This document shows positions 1 to 8,576 of a stretch of DNA of 44,189 nucleotides, piece after piece. The notes beneath the pieces are model-generated. The model was not told the DNA's origin, did not search any database, and worked only from the letters and a program-made list of their open reading frames with translations. How positions within the stretch are numbered: position 1 is the stretch's first letter; each line of letters opens with the position of its first letter. The stretch covers positions 1-44,189 of the forward strand of contig JAEEIV010000085.1 in assembly GCA_016281555.1 (NCBI GenBank), written 5' to 3'. The stretch is from Lachnospiraceae bacterium. GTDB taxonomy: Bacteria; Bacillota; Clostridia; Lachnospirales; Lachnospiraceae. The position numbers and the translations under genes were made by a program.

Positions 1-1212
1 GAGATCGTCGGACAGGCGATCCGCGGCGAGGAACTGACCGTGGTCGGCGAAGCGTACGACGACGGGCATTACTGGTACAAGATCACCCGCGAAGACGCGG
101 AAGGATACGTGTTCGGCGATTTCCTCGCTTTCGGGGACAGCGCGGAACAGCTGAAGGCGGAGATCGAGAAAGAGATCGAGACGGCGCAGGATCCGCTGGC
201 CATGCCGGATCATTTCGCTGCGGCGGACGATCTTTCGGGACTCGGCGCATCGGCGCGGCAGTCTCTGGAAAATGCGATCAAGCAGTTGAATTATTCCCTG
301 AAATACGATTATCCCCCGGCGGCGGAGTCGGGTAATCACATGACGATGTACTCGATCCTCGTCTACCTCCTGGAGCTTTATCATCAGGTGGCGGACGTGG
401 CGCAGGCAAATCAGCTGCAGGGTACGGTCGCGGCGGCCAATGAAGGCATGAAGCTGGTGGAGTCCCGGCGTGAGTACTTAAGCACGCTGACGGGACAGTC
501 TGCGGATGATTTCTTCCAGCAGATCACGGCCAGCAACCAGGCCGCGAGCGCGGCTGCGGCAGAGCAGCGGCAGAGAGAAGAAGCCGCGAGACTCGCCGCG
601 GAAGAACAGCAGAGAAAAGAACGGGAAGCGGCAGCGGCGGCACAGGCGGCGGCAGCGGCGGCGGAAGAAGCCGAACGGCAGCGCCTCGAAGCGGAAGCGG
701 CAGCGGCAGCGGCGGCGGCGCAGGAAGCCGAGCGGAAGCGCCTCGAAGAAGAGCAGGCAGCGGCAGCGGCGGCAGCGGCGGCGCAGGCAGCGGCGAATCA
801 GGCCATGTCGGATGCCGTGAATCAGGCGGCGGCCGAAGGTCAGGGAACGCTCGGACGTCAGATGGCGGACTATGCGGCGAGCTTCGTCGGAAAACTGCCT
901 TACGTCTGGGGCGGCGCAAGCCTGACGACCGGTGCGGACTGCTCCGGATTCGTCGGACAGATCCTGGCGCATTTCGGCCTCGTCGATCAGAGCAAGGCGA
1001 ACTGGCACGCCTACTGTTCCTATGACTTCCCGAACATGGGCATCCCGGTGGCGCTGTCCGACATCCAGCCGGGCGACGTCATCTGCTACAGCGGACACGT
1101 GTCCATGTATTTCGGCGACGGCATTGCCGTGCACGAACCGAGCCCCGGCAACTATTGCTCTTACGGCAGATACGACATGCTGCCGATCCTGACCATACGG
1201 CGGTTTCAGTAG
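1..1212 (+). CDS. SH3-domain NlpC/P60 cell-wall hydrolase, 5' end outside window
   Basis: The frame is open from base 1, so the N-terminus lies upstream. The visible start is the tail of a bacterial SH3 domain (GHYWYKI then EGYVFGDFL). A helical linker follows, then a long Ala/Glu/Arg/Gln-rich stretch (about bases 550-830) that looks like a coiled coil or flexible stalk. The C-terminal NlpC/P60 domain has YVWGGAS, the nucleophile in ADCSGF (Cys codon at 940), the catalytic His in SGHVSMYFG and a third polar residue in VHEPSP. Such enzymes usually cut D-gamma-glutamyl-diamino acid bonds in peptidoglycan stems, outside the cell. The stop is directly followed by the ATG of a paralogue with the same domain order. 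Family assignment is firm; the substrate bond is inferred. Confidence 0.9.
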   Translation, partial: EIVGQAIRGEELTVVGEAYDDGHYWYKITREDAEGYVFGDFLAFGDSAEQLKAEIEKEIETAQDPLAMPDHFAAADDLSGLGASARQSLENAIKQLNYSLKYDYPPAAESGNHMTMYSILVYLLELYHQVADVAQANQLQGTVAAANEGMKLVESRREYLSTLTGQSADDFFQQITASNQAASAAAAEQRQREEAARLAAEEQQRKEREAAAAAQAAAAAAEEAERQRLEAEAAAAAAAAQEAERKRLEEEQAAAAAAAAAQAAANQAMSDAVNQAAAEGQGTLGRQMADYAASFVGKLPYVWGGASLTTGADCSGFVGQILAHFGLVDQSKANWHAYCSYDFPNMGIPVALSDIQPGDVICYSGHVSMYFGDGIAVHEPSPGNYCSYGRYDMLPILTIRRFQ

Positions 1213-2454
1213 ATGAACGGAAAACGGAAAATGCTCACAGCGGTCGCTTTGGTCACGCTTCTTCTCGGAAGCGTGACTTCTTACGGTGACTCCGTATCGG
1301 GCGTCGGTCCGGCGGCGGGCGCGTCCGTTCGGCTGGAACAGTATCTTTCGGGAGGCGCCGAAGCGCACGACGCGCTGGCGTACCGGCTGGCGGTCCTGAA
1401 GGAATTCAACGAGGCCAATGAAACCGAACTGAAGACGGAAGAGCCGGTGACCTACGGCGTTCCGAAAACGGGCATCGTTTGTACTGAGGGCACGCTGAAC
1501 GTCCGGGAACGGGAATCGGTCCTGTCGGACGTGGTGGCCATTGCCTACCAGCAGAAGGAGATCTCCGTGCTCGGAGAGCATCTCGTGCAGGGCCGTCTCT
1601 GGTATCACGTGCAGTATAACGGGATCATGGGCTACGCTTATGCGGACTACGTCAAGTTCGGAGACGACGTGGTCCGGTATTTCACGGATCTTCACGCGCT
1701 GCTGAAAGGCACCTCGGTCATGCCGGACGCGCTCGTCGTTTCGGACGACACGTCGGCAATGGACGCGGAGTCGAAGAAGACGCTGGAATCTTCCGTGAAA
1801 CTGATCAATTACTGTCTCAAGAACGATTATCCGGCGGCGGAGGCCAATGAGAATTACATGAACATGTATTCCGTTCTGGTCTACGTGCTGGAGTTATATC
1901 AGCGGGTGATCGACCTTTCGCAGGCCTTCCACCTGAACGCCACGTTCGAGGCGGCCGTCCGGGACATGCAGACCGTCGGTCTCATCCGGGAAAATCTGAC
2001 GGATACGACGGATACTTCCGATCAGGAATTCAAGGAACAGATCCAGAAGGCGGTGGCGGAGCGGCAGGCGAAAAGCGTCTATACTATGGGCGAGAAGATC
2101 GCGAACTACGCCGCGACGTTCATTGACATCCTGCCCTACGTCTGGGGCGGCGCGAGCCTGACCAAGGGGGCGGACTGTTCCGGTTTCTGCGGTCAGATCT
2201 ATGCGCATTTCGGTTACATCGATCAGGCGAGCGCCAATGCCCACGCCTATGATTCGCTCCGGTTCCGCGGCGTCGGAAAAGCCGTCGACCTCGCGAACAT
2301 TCTCCCGGGCGACCTCGTCTGCTACCAGGGACACGTGGCGATCTATTACGGAAACGGCATGGTCGTTCACGAGCCGAGCGTCGGCAAGAAGGCCTGTTTC
2401 GGACCGCTTTACATGGCGCCGATCCTGACCGTCCGCCGGCTGATCCCCGAATAA
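1213..2454 (+). CDS. Secreted SH3-domain NlpC/P60 cell-wall hydrolase (tandem paralogue)
   Basis: A 413-residue protein beginning with a signal peptide (MNGKRKM, a hydrophobic run to about residue 22, SYGDS). A bacterial SH3 domain covers about residues 90-150 (LNVRERESVLSDVV, LWYHVQYN, GYAYADYVKFG). A helical linker leads to the NlpC/P60 domain with YVWGGAS, Cys322 (GADCSGF), His374 (YQGHVAIYYG) and His386 (VVHEPS), a complete Cys-His-His set. It resembles the preceding gene from the SH3 domain to the end but lacks the Ala-rich stalk, so the pair probably arose by tandem duplication. The ATG abuts the upstream stop with no clear ribosome site, which suggests coupled translation. Likely role: peptidoglycan stem-peptide cleavage at the surface. 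Confidence 0.92.
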   Translation: MNGKRKMLTAVALVTLLLGSVTSYGDSVSGVGPAAGASVRLEQYLSGGAEAHDALAYRLAVLKEFNEANETELKTEEPVTYGVPKTGIVCTEGTLNVRERESVLSDVVAIAYQQKEISVLGEHLVQGRLWYHVQYNGIMGYAYADYVKFGDDVVRYFTDLHALLKGTSVMPDALVVSDDTSAMDAESKKTLESSVKLINYCLKNDYPAAEANENYMNMYSVLVYVLELYQRVIDLSQAFHLNATFEAAVRDMQTVGLIRENLTDTTDTSDQEFKEQIQKAVAERQAKSVYTMGEKIANYAATFIDILPYVWGGASLTKGADCSGFCGQIYAHFGYIDQASANAHAYDSLRFRGVGKAVDLANILPGDLVCYQGHVAIYYGNGMVVHEPSVGKKACFGPLYMAPILTVRRLIPE

Positions 2455-2496
2455 GAAGAAGCTCCGCCGCAGTCGTTGCGGCTTTCGGAGGCATTT

Positions 2497-3939
2497 ATGG
2501 TCTTTTCAAGTCTCATCTTCATCTTTGCGTTTCTCACGCTGCAGCTCATCGTGTACTATCTCGTGAAAAGCATTTCCGCGAGAAACGTGATCCTGCTCGT
2601 GTTTTCGCTGATCTTTTATGCATGGGGCGGTCCGAAGTACCTGATCCTTCTGCTTTTGGAGAGTTTCATCAGCTGGCTCACCGCACGGGAGATCGGAAAG
2701 ACCGGACTGAAGGCCATGAAGAGGCGCTGGCTCATTCTGGACGTCGTATTGCTGCTCGGACTCCTGGCAGTCTTCAAGTATACCGGATTTTTCCTGAACA
2801 ATCTGAAATTCATCATCCACTGGCCGGAACAGGTGCCGTCGATCATCCTTCCGATCGGCATTTCCTTCTATACGTTCCAGCTCATTTCCTACGTCGCGGA
2901 CGTGTACCGCGGCAGGGTCGGGGCGCAGCCGAAATACTGGAAGGTGCTGCTGTACTCGAGCCTGTTCCATCAGTGCATTGCCGGTCCGATCGTCCGCTAC
3001 GAGACGGTGGCGGAGGAGATCGATCACCGGAAGATCGAGCTTTCCGACGTGGCGGCGGGCATCCGGAGGTTTGCCGTCGGCCTCGCGAAGAAGGCGATCC
3101 TTGCAAACGGCGTGGCGGTCGTGGCGGACACGCTGCTTCCCACGGACATGACGGCCGCCGTACAGGCGTCCGGTCCCGCGCTCTGGCTCGGGATGTTCGC
3201 CTATATGCTGCAGATCTATCTTGACTTTTCCGCATATTCCGACATGGCGATCGGCATGGGCCGCATGGTCGGGTTCCATTATCTTGAAAACTTCGACTAT
3301 CCGTATACGGCGTGGTCCGTGCAGGGCTTCTGGCGGAAATGGCACATTTCGCTTTCCACGTTTTTCAGGGATTACGTGTACATTCCGCTCGGCGGAAACC
3401 GGAAAGGATTCGGACGGACGGTGCTGAACCTGTTCATCGTCTGGTTCCTGACCGGCATGTGGCACGGCGCGAGCTGGAACTATATACTCTGGGGGCTGTA
3501 TTTCTTCGTGTTCCTGCTCATTGAGCGGCTGTTCCTCGGGAAACTTCTGGACAAGCATCCCGTGACGCGGGCGATCGGTCACGCGTACGCCTTGTTCGTG
3601 GTCTTCATCGGCTGGGTCCTGTTCCGGTTCACGGATCTCGGCGTCGGCTTTGAGGTGATCAAGGGGCTCTTCGGAGCGCACGCCGGGGCGAACGCATTGC
3701 CGGCCGGCTCGCAGCTTTTAAATAATCTGTTCTTCTTGATCTTCGCGACCGTCGCGGTCTTCCCGGTCGGAAAGAAACTGCACGAGGCACTGCAGAACGC
3801 TGCGGACGTGACGGACAAGAACTGGTTCAGGATGGCGATCCGGATCGGTTCGGCGATCCTCCCGGCAATACTGCTCGCACTTTCGGTGCTGGCGCTCGTC
3901 GGAAACAGTTACAATCCGTTCCTGTACTTCCAGTTCTGA
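2497..3939 (+). CDS. MBOAT-family membrane O-acyltransferase (AlgI/DltB-like)
   Basis: A 480-residue polytopic membrane protein. The ATG at 2497 is chosen because CGGAGG (2486-2491) sits five bases upstream; the frame is open a little further up but without a ribosome site. MBOAT hallmarks are LPIGISFYTFQLISYVADVYRG, the conserved FWRKWHISLSTFFRDYVYIPLGG block and the active-site His in GMWHGASWNYILWG. Members move an acyl group, usually acetyl, across the membrane for O-acetylation of an exported polymer. The next gene encodes a DHHW/SGNH-like protein, the usual partner that completes transfer outside the cell, as in alginate acetylation. The polymer acetylated here cannot be read from the sequence. 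Confidence 0.93.
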   Translation: MVFSSLIFIFAFLTLQLIVYYLVKSISARNVILLVFSLIFYAWGGPKYLILLLLESFISWLTAREIGKTGLKAMKRRWLILDVVLLLGLLAVFKYTGFFLNNLKFIIHWPEQVPSIILPIGISFYTFQLISYVADVYRGRVGAQPKYWKVLLYSSLFHQCIAGPIVRYETVAEEIDHRKIELSDVAAGIRRFAVGLAKKAILANGVAVVADTLLPTDMTAAVQASGPALWLGMFAYMLQIYLDFSAYSDMAIGMGRMVGFHYLENFDYPYTAWSVQGFWRKWHISLSTFFRDYVYIPLGGNRKGFGRTVLNLFIVWFLTGMWHGASWNYILWGLYFFVFLLIERLFLGKLLDKHPVTRAIGHAYALFVVFIGWVLFRFTDLGVGFEVIKGLFGAHAGANALPAGSQLLNNLFFLIFATVAVFPVGKKLHEALQNAADVTDKNWFRMAIRIGSAILPAILLALSVLALVGNSYNPFLYFQF

Positions 3940-3980
3940 CGCGGTTCCTTACGAAACGGCGGCGGACTTTTTGAGACGAT

Positions 3981-5411
3981 ATGAACATGAATCTTGAACG
4001 AAAAATGAAAAATGAAGAGAGCAAGCGCTTTTCGGAGCTTTTGCTCGTTTCGTCCTTCGCGATCCTCATGGTCGTGGGACTGATCCTCGGGTTCATCATT
4101 GCGCTCCGGCCTCAGAAATCGGAGATGGAGAAGCGCGAACTCACGAAGTTCCCGTCGTTTTCCGCGGCGGAGTTTGCGGACGGCGAGTACACTTCCGGGA
4201 TCGGGACCTGGTACGCGGACACCTATCCCGGACGCGAGATGTTCATTCAGGCGGCGCAGGGCTTGAAACTCCTGTACGGCATTCAAAGGGATGCGGTGCA
4301 AAACGTCGGAAACGGCGACGACATCCCGGACATCCCGGTGATCCCGACGGAGCCGGTTCCTTCATCGAGTGAAACCAAGACGCCTTCTTCCGAAGCGCCG
4401 ACCGAAACGGAACCGGAGACTTCGACTGAGACGGAACCCTCGACCGAGCCGCCGCAGACGACCGAGCCCGAGACCATCGACGGCAATGAGATCGCGAAGA
4501 TGAACCCGCAGGAAGCGGGCGACGTGAACGTCAAGGATCTGGCGGGGTATTGCGTCTACGGCTTCAACCTTTCGGCTGCGGACCGGTACTGCGAGGCGGT
4601 CGCAAGCCTCCAGTCCCTGCTGGCGGACCGGAACGTGCAGTTCTACGAGATCATGGTGCCGAACAATTCCGCGATCCTGCTGGACGACGCGACGAAACAG
4701 GCATGGTCCCTCTCTGACGAACGGAAGGTCATTCAGTACTATTACGGGAAAACGAGGTCATTGGCGCCGGCCGTTCATACGGTCGACGTCTTCGACACGC
4801 TTCTCGCACACAAGAACGAATACGTTTACTTCAGAACGGACCACCATTGGACGCAGCTCGGCGCATACTACGCCTACCAGGAATTCTGCAAGGCGGCGGG
4901 CTTCACGGCGAATCCGATCTCAGCCTATGCAAGCGACGTGTCCCCGACCTTCCTCGGAAGCTACGTGAACACGAACGGATACAAGCAGCTGGAAGCCAAT
5001 CCGGATTCGATCACGTATTATTATCCCCTGTCGACGAACGACATCCGCTTCTGGGATGAGGAGCAGAACACGTTCCGGAATGGTAAGGCGATCCGGAACC
5101 TGAAGGACTACCATCCGCGGTACGGCTACATGGGCTACATCTACGGGGACCATGCGATCTCGTACATGAACAATCCGACGCTGAAGAACGGCAGGAGATG
5201 CCTCGTCGTGAAGGAATCGTTCGGCAACTGCTTCGTGCCGTTCCTCATCGATCATTACGAGGAAGTCGTCATCGTGGACTACCGGTACACTTCGGACCGC
5301 ATCGTGAAGGCCGCGCTCGAGGAAAACGTGACCGACGTCGTGTTCTTAAGCAATCTGGAAGCCGTTTCGGACAATTCCGTCATGAACGTGCTGTACGACC
5401 GCTGCCGGTAA
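3981..5411 (+). CDS. DHHW-family (AlgJ/AlgX-like) putative O-acetylation partner
   Basis: A 476-residue protein with a cytoplasmic start, one membrane helix (about residues 18-45, LLLVSSFAILMVVGLILGFI), then an extracellular part. A Thr/Ser/Glu/Pro-rich linker (about residues 113-165) works as a spacer. The globular domain carries Asp287-His288-His289-Trp290 (TDHHWTQLGAYY) and, further on, KESFGNCF. In AlgX/AlgJ-type SGNH-like acetyltransferases the Asp-x-His motif and a later Ser form the catalytic set, so Ser in KESFG is the likely nucleophile. It lies 41 bp after the MBOAT gene in one unit. The ribosome site is weak and ATG at 3987 is an alternative. A strong terminator follows the stop, so the surface operon ends here. 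Confidence 0.85.
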   Translation: MNMNLERKMKNEESKRFSELLLVSSFAILMVVGLILGFIIALRPQKSEMEKRELTKFPSFSAAEFADGEYTSGIGTWYADTYPGREMFIQAAQGLKLLYGIQRDAVQNVGNGDDIPDIPVIPTEPVPSSSETKTPSSEAPTETEPETSTETEPSTEPPQTTEPETIDGNEIAKMNPQEAGDVNVKDLAGYCVYGFNLSAADRYCEAVASLQSLLADRNVQFYEIMVPNNSAILLDDATKQAWSLSDERKVIQYYYGKTRSLAPAVHTVDVFDTLLAHKNEYVYFRTDHHWTQLGAYYAYQEFCKAAGFTANPISAYASDVSPTFLGSYVNTNGYKQLEANPDSITYYYPLSTNDIRFWDEEQNTFRNGKAIRNLKDYHPRYGYMGYIYGDHAISYMNNPTLKNGRRCLVVKESFGNCFVPFLIDHYEEVVIVDYRYTSDRIVKAALEENVTDVVFLSNLEAVSDNSVMNVLYDRCR

Positions 5412-5437
5412 GGATCCGGACGGAATACTTGATATGA

Positions 5438-5483
5438 GACTGCCGGACGGGGACTGCGGTTTCCGTCCGGCAGTCCCGTTTTG
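5438..5483 (+). terminator. Intrinsic terminator of the surface operon
   Basis: A perfect 13-bp stem (5438-5450 with 5463-5475) and a 12-base loop, followed by CCGTTTTG. It lies 26 bp after the DHHW gene and just before the hpf promoter. Confidence 0.85.
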
Positions 5484-5514
5484 TGACGTTCACACAAAGT
5501 TTACATAAAATCCT

Positions 5515-5543
5515 TTGTAATTTCAGCAAATATGTTGTATAAT
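5515..5543 (+). promoter_or_regulatory. Promoter of hpf
   Basis: TTGTAA (5515-5520), a 17-bp spacer and a consensus TATAAT (5538-5543). It would give a leader of about 60 bases before the hpf start. Confidence 0.75.
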
Positions 5544-5567
5544 GAAAACGCAAGAAAAGAGAAGTGA

Positions 5568-5586
5568 CGTCCGGCCGGGCCGGACG
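5568..5586 (+). promoter_or_regulatory. GC-rich hairpin in the hpf leader
   Basis: CGTCCGGCC (5568-5576) is exactly complementary to GGCCGGACG (5578-5586), forming a tight hairpin eight bases before the ribosome site AGAAAGGAG (5594-5602). There is no U-tract, so it is not a terminator. Its role is unknown; mRNA stabilisation or translational control are possible. Confidence 0.5.
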
Positions 5587-5609
5587 CCGAGGCAGAAAGG
5601 AGTGCGGAT

Positions 5610-6149
5610 ATGAAGTACGTTATTACGGGACGGAACATGGAAGTCAGTGAAGGACTGAGGCAGTATGTGGAAAAGAAATTCTCCAAGCTGGACTACTATT
5701 TCACGGACGACACGGAAATTCACGTAACGCTTTCGAAGCAGCGCGGAGATGAGAAAGTGGAAGTCACGATCCCGATGCGGGGGACGACGGTACACGCCGA
5801 AGAGACCAGTCAGGATATGTACCTGACCATCGATCTTCTTCAGGACATCATTGAGCGTCAGCTTCGCAGAAACCGCAAGAAGCTCATTGACAGACGGCAG
5901 AGCGCCGAATCGGTTTCCAATCTCTTCCTGGAAAATCAAGCGAACGAGGAGTTCGAAGAGGAAAAGGAAATCAAGATCGTGCGTACGAAGAAATTCGCGA
6001 TGAAGCCGATGGATCCGGAGGAAGCCTGCTTCCAGATGGAAATGTCAGGACACACGTTCTACGTGTTCTTAAACTCCGACACGGATGAGGTCAATGTCGT
6101 ATATAAGAGGAAAGACGGGAATTACGGACTGATCGAGCCGGAACACTGA
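5610..6149 (+). CDS. hpf: Ribosome hibernation promoting factor, long form
   Basis: A 179-residue protein with ribosome site AGAAAGGAG seven bases before the ATG. The N-terminal S30AE domain (about residues 1-100: MKYVITGRNMEVSEGLRQYVEKK, HVTLSKQRGDEKVEVTIPMRG) binds the 30S subunit. A charged linker leads to the C-terminal dimerisation domain (about residues 125-179: FAMKPMDPEEACFQMEMSGH, FVFLN-type strand, VYKRKDGNYGLIEP) that makes 100S ribosome dimers. The length fits the long HPF of Gram-positive bacteria, which silences ribosomes in stationary phase. It is monocistronic, with its own promoter and a terminator directly after the stop. The call is secure. Confidence 0.96.
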   Translation: MKYVITGRNMEVSEGLRQYVEKKFSKLDYYFTDDTEIHVTLSKQRGDEKVEVTIPMRGTTVHAEETSQDMYLTIDLLQDIIERQLRRNRKKLIDRRQSAESVSNLFLENQANEEFEEEKEIKIVRTKKFAMKPMDPEEACFQMEMSGHTFYVFLNSDTDEVNVVYKRKDGNYGLIEPEH

Positions 6150-6166
6150 TCTCTCTTTTCTTCACG

Positions 6167-6196
6167 GGCTCCGGCAAATGCCGGAGCCTTTCTTTT
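6167..6196 (+). terminator. Intrinsic terminator of hpf
   Basis: A perfect 9-bp stem GGCTCCGGC/GCCGGAGCC with a 4-base loop, then TTTCTTTT. A second 7-bp hairpin without a U-tract follows at 6202-6219, before the ATPase gene. Confidence 0.88.
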
Positions 6197-6243
6197 AAGG
6201 TCCTCCGGCGTTCCGGAGGTGCAAAACAACGAAAGAATCTGCA

Positions 6244-8490
6244 ATGAAACGTTATCAGATCAAAGGAATGAGCTGCGCGGCCTGTGCCGCCAGAGTGGAA
6301 AAGGCGGTCTCCCGCGTGGAGGGCGTCGATTCGGTGACGGTCTCGCTTCTCACGAACTCGATGACCGTCGAAGGGACGGCGGACGATAAAACGGTCGTGA
6401 CCGCAGTGAAGCAGGCGGGGTACGGCGCGAAAGCCCTGAAGGAGAGCGAGCGGGCGGAAACGGGGCAGGATACGGAGTTCAAGACGCTCCGGAGAAGGTT
6501 TTTCGTGTCGCTTGCCGTTTTATTGCCTCTCATGTACGTTTCCATGGGCCATATGGCGTTCGGATGGCCGCTCCCCGGATTTTTATCGACTCACACGGCA
6601 ATGGGCGTTTTTGAGGCCGTTTTGGCGCTTGCAGTGATGGTCGTCAACCGGAAGTTTTTCATAAACGGCTGGAAGGGCGCCGTTCACGGCGCGCCGAACA
6701 TGGATACGCTCGTCGCACTCGGCAGCGGCGTTTCCTACGTCTACAGTCTGGTGCTCCTCATCCTGTTATTCGTCCGGGGCGGCGGCATGCCGACGTTCTG
6801 GTTTGAGTCTGCAGCCATGATTCTCGTGCTCATCACACTCGGAAAGATGCTGGAGGCCTACTCCAAGGGCCGGACGACGGATGCACTGGAAGGCTTGCGG
6901 AAACTCTCTCCGGAGACGGCGAACGTTCTGAGAGACGGAACGGAAGAACCGGTCCAGACGAAAGATTTGAAGACCGGCGACCTCATTGCGGTCCGGCCGG
7001 GCGAATCCTTCCCGGCGGACGGTGTCGTGGTTTCCGGTGCATCGAGCGTCAATGAGGCTTCGCTCACCGGAGAATCCGTTCCGGTCGACAAGGAAGAGGG
7101 GAGCAGCGTCAGCGCCGGCACCGTGAATCTGAACGGGTTTCTCGTCGTCCGCGCGACGAAGGTGGGGGAGGAGACGCTCCTTTCGAAGATCATCCGTCTC
7201 GTCAGCGACTCGTCGGCCACGAAGGCGCCGGCGCAGAGGATCGCGGACAAGATCTCGGGGATCTTCGTTCCCGTCGTCATCGGGATCGCACTCGTTACCT
7301 TCGCGGTCTGGATGTTCATTTCCGGCGGTGACGTCGGAAAATCGCTTACTTACGCCGTATCGGTGCTCGTGGTCAGTTGCCCCTGTGCGCTCGGCCTCGC
7401 GACGCCGGTCGCGATCATGGTCGGCAGCGGCGTCGGCGCGAAACACGGCATCCTGTTCAAGACGGCGGCCGCACTGGAAGGCGCGGGCAAGGTCAGGATC
7501 GCAGCCTTCGACAAAACGGGAACGGTGACGAAAGGCGAACCCGCCGTGACGGACGTGGTCTCCGAAGACGAAACCGAACTGATCCGCATCGCGTACGCAT
7601 TGGAAAAACAGTCGGAGCACCCCTTGGCGCTTTCCGTGGTGCGTTACGTCGAAGAAAGCAGGGCAAACGGTCTGGCCCCGGCAGAGATTTCACCGGAAAA
7701 AATGAGAAACTTTGTTTCGGTACCCGGGAAAGGACTTAAAGCAGAACTGGAACTGAACGGGAAATATGTACAGGTTTATGGCGGAAAAAATGCCTATATT
7801 TCTGAAATCGCCCCGGTTCCGGAAACGGTGGACGAAAAAGCGGAAGCGCTGAAGAAAGAGGGAAAAACGCTGCTCTGGTTTGCAGAGGAAGGGCGGTTCC
7901 TCGGGCTCATTGCCGTATCGGACGTCTTAAAAGACGGCGTCCGGGAATCGATGGAGGAACTGAACGGTCTCGGCATCCGCACCGTCATGCTGAGCGGCGA
8001 CAATGAAGTGACCGCGAATGCGATCGCAAAAGAAGCCGGCATCACGGAAGTCGCGGCGGAAGTCCTTCCAGACGAAAAAGAGGAGAGGATCCGGGAATAC
8101 CAGAGCGGCGGAACGGTCCCGGTCATGATGGTCGGCGACGGCATGAACGACGCGCCGGCGCTGACGACGGCGGACTTAGGCGCCGCGATCGGAGCGGGAA
8201 CGGACGTGGCCATCGACGCGGCGGACCTCGTGCTCGTCCGGAGCGACGTGTACGACGTCGTCAAGGCGGTGAAACTCGGAAAAGACGTTTACCGGAACAT
8301 CCTCGAAAACCTGTTCTGGGCGTTCTTCTATAACGTGCTCATGATCCCGCTCGCCGCAGGCGTGTTTTCCGGCATTTTCGGCTGGTCGCTCGATCCGATG
8401 ATCGCTGCGGCGGCCATGAGCCTGTCCTCATTCACCGTGGTCATGAACGCGCTCCGGCTGAACCTGGTGAAACTTGAGAAAAAACGCTGA
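6244..8490 (+). CDS. copA: Cu(I)-exporting P1B-type ATPase
   Basis: A 748-residue heavy-metal P-type ATPase. One N-terminal HMA domain carries the metal-binding pair Cys11/Cys14 (GMSCAACAARVEKA). The core shows TGES in the actuator domain, the intramembrane Cys379-Pro-Cys381 (SCPCALGLATP), the phosphorylated Asp423 in DKTGTVT, SEHPLA in the nucleotide domain and GDGMNDAPAL. The last two helices carry YN (AFFYNVLMIPLA) and MxxSS (AMSLSSFTVV), the signature of Cu(I)-transporting P1B-1 enzymes. It probably exports Cu(I) from the cytoplasm. No CopZ or CopY/CsoR regulator lies beside it. The ribosome site is weak (GAAAGAA). Subfamily call is firm; the physiological ion is inferred from the motifs. 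Confidence 0.95.
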   Translation: MKRYQIKGMSCAACAARVEKAVSRVEGVDSVTVSLLTNSMTVEGTADDKTVVTAVKQAGYGAKALKESERAETGQDTEFKTLRRRFFVSLAVLLPLMYVSMGHMAFGWPLPGFLSTHTAMGVFEAVLALAVMVVNRKFFINGWKGAVHGAPNMDTLVALGSGVSYVYSLVLLILLFVRGGGMPTFWFESAAMILVLITLGKMLEAYSKGRTTDALEGLRKLSPETANVLRDGTEEPVQTKDLKTGDLIAVRPGESFPADGVVVSGASSVNEASLTGESVPVDKEEGSSVSAGTVNLNGFLVVRATKVGEETLLSKIIRLVSDSSATKAPAQRIADKISGIFVPVVIGIALVTFAVWMFISGGDVGKSLTYAVSVLVVSCPCALGLATPVAIMVGSGVGAKHGILFKTAAALEGAGKVRIAAFDKTGTVTKGEPAVTDVVSEDETELIRIAYALEKQSEHPLALSVVRYVEESRANGLAPAEISPEKMRNFVSVPGKGLKAELELNGKYVQVYGGKNAYISEIAPVPETVDEKAEALKKEGKTLLWFAEEGRFLGLIAVSDVLKDGVRESMEELNGLGIRTVMLSGDNEVTANAIAKEAGITEVAAEVLPDEKEERIREYQSGGTVPVMMVGDGMNDAPALTTADLGAAIGAGTDVAIDAADLVLVRSDVYDVVKAVKLGKDVYRNILENLFWAFFYNVLMIPLAAGVFSGIFGWSLDPMIAAAAMSLSSFTVVMNALRLNLVKLEKKR

Positions 8491-8506
8491 AACCGAAAGA
8501 CGGTAC

Positions 8507-8536
8507 TTGACGGCGGCAGTTTCATTATGATATGAT
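8507..8536 (+). promoter_or_regulatory. Promoter of the dGTPase-dnaG operon
   Basis: TTGACG (8507-8512), an 18-bp spacer and TATGAT (8531-8536). The leader ends in a strong ribosome site AAGGAG (8566-8571), five bases before the ATG. Confidence 0.75.
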
Positions 8537-8576
8537 AAAATCGAACAAAAGTTCTTATATATTATAAGGAGAATCC

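Noticed and set aside
6202-6219. Second terminator after hpf
   Set aside because: A 7-bp hairpin without a U-run; the real terminator is just upstream at 6167-6196.
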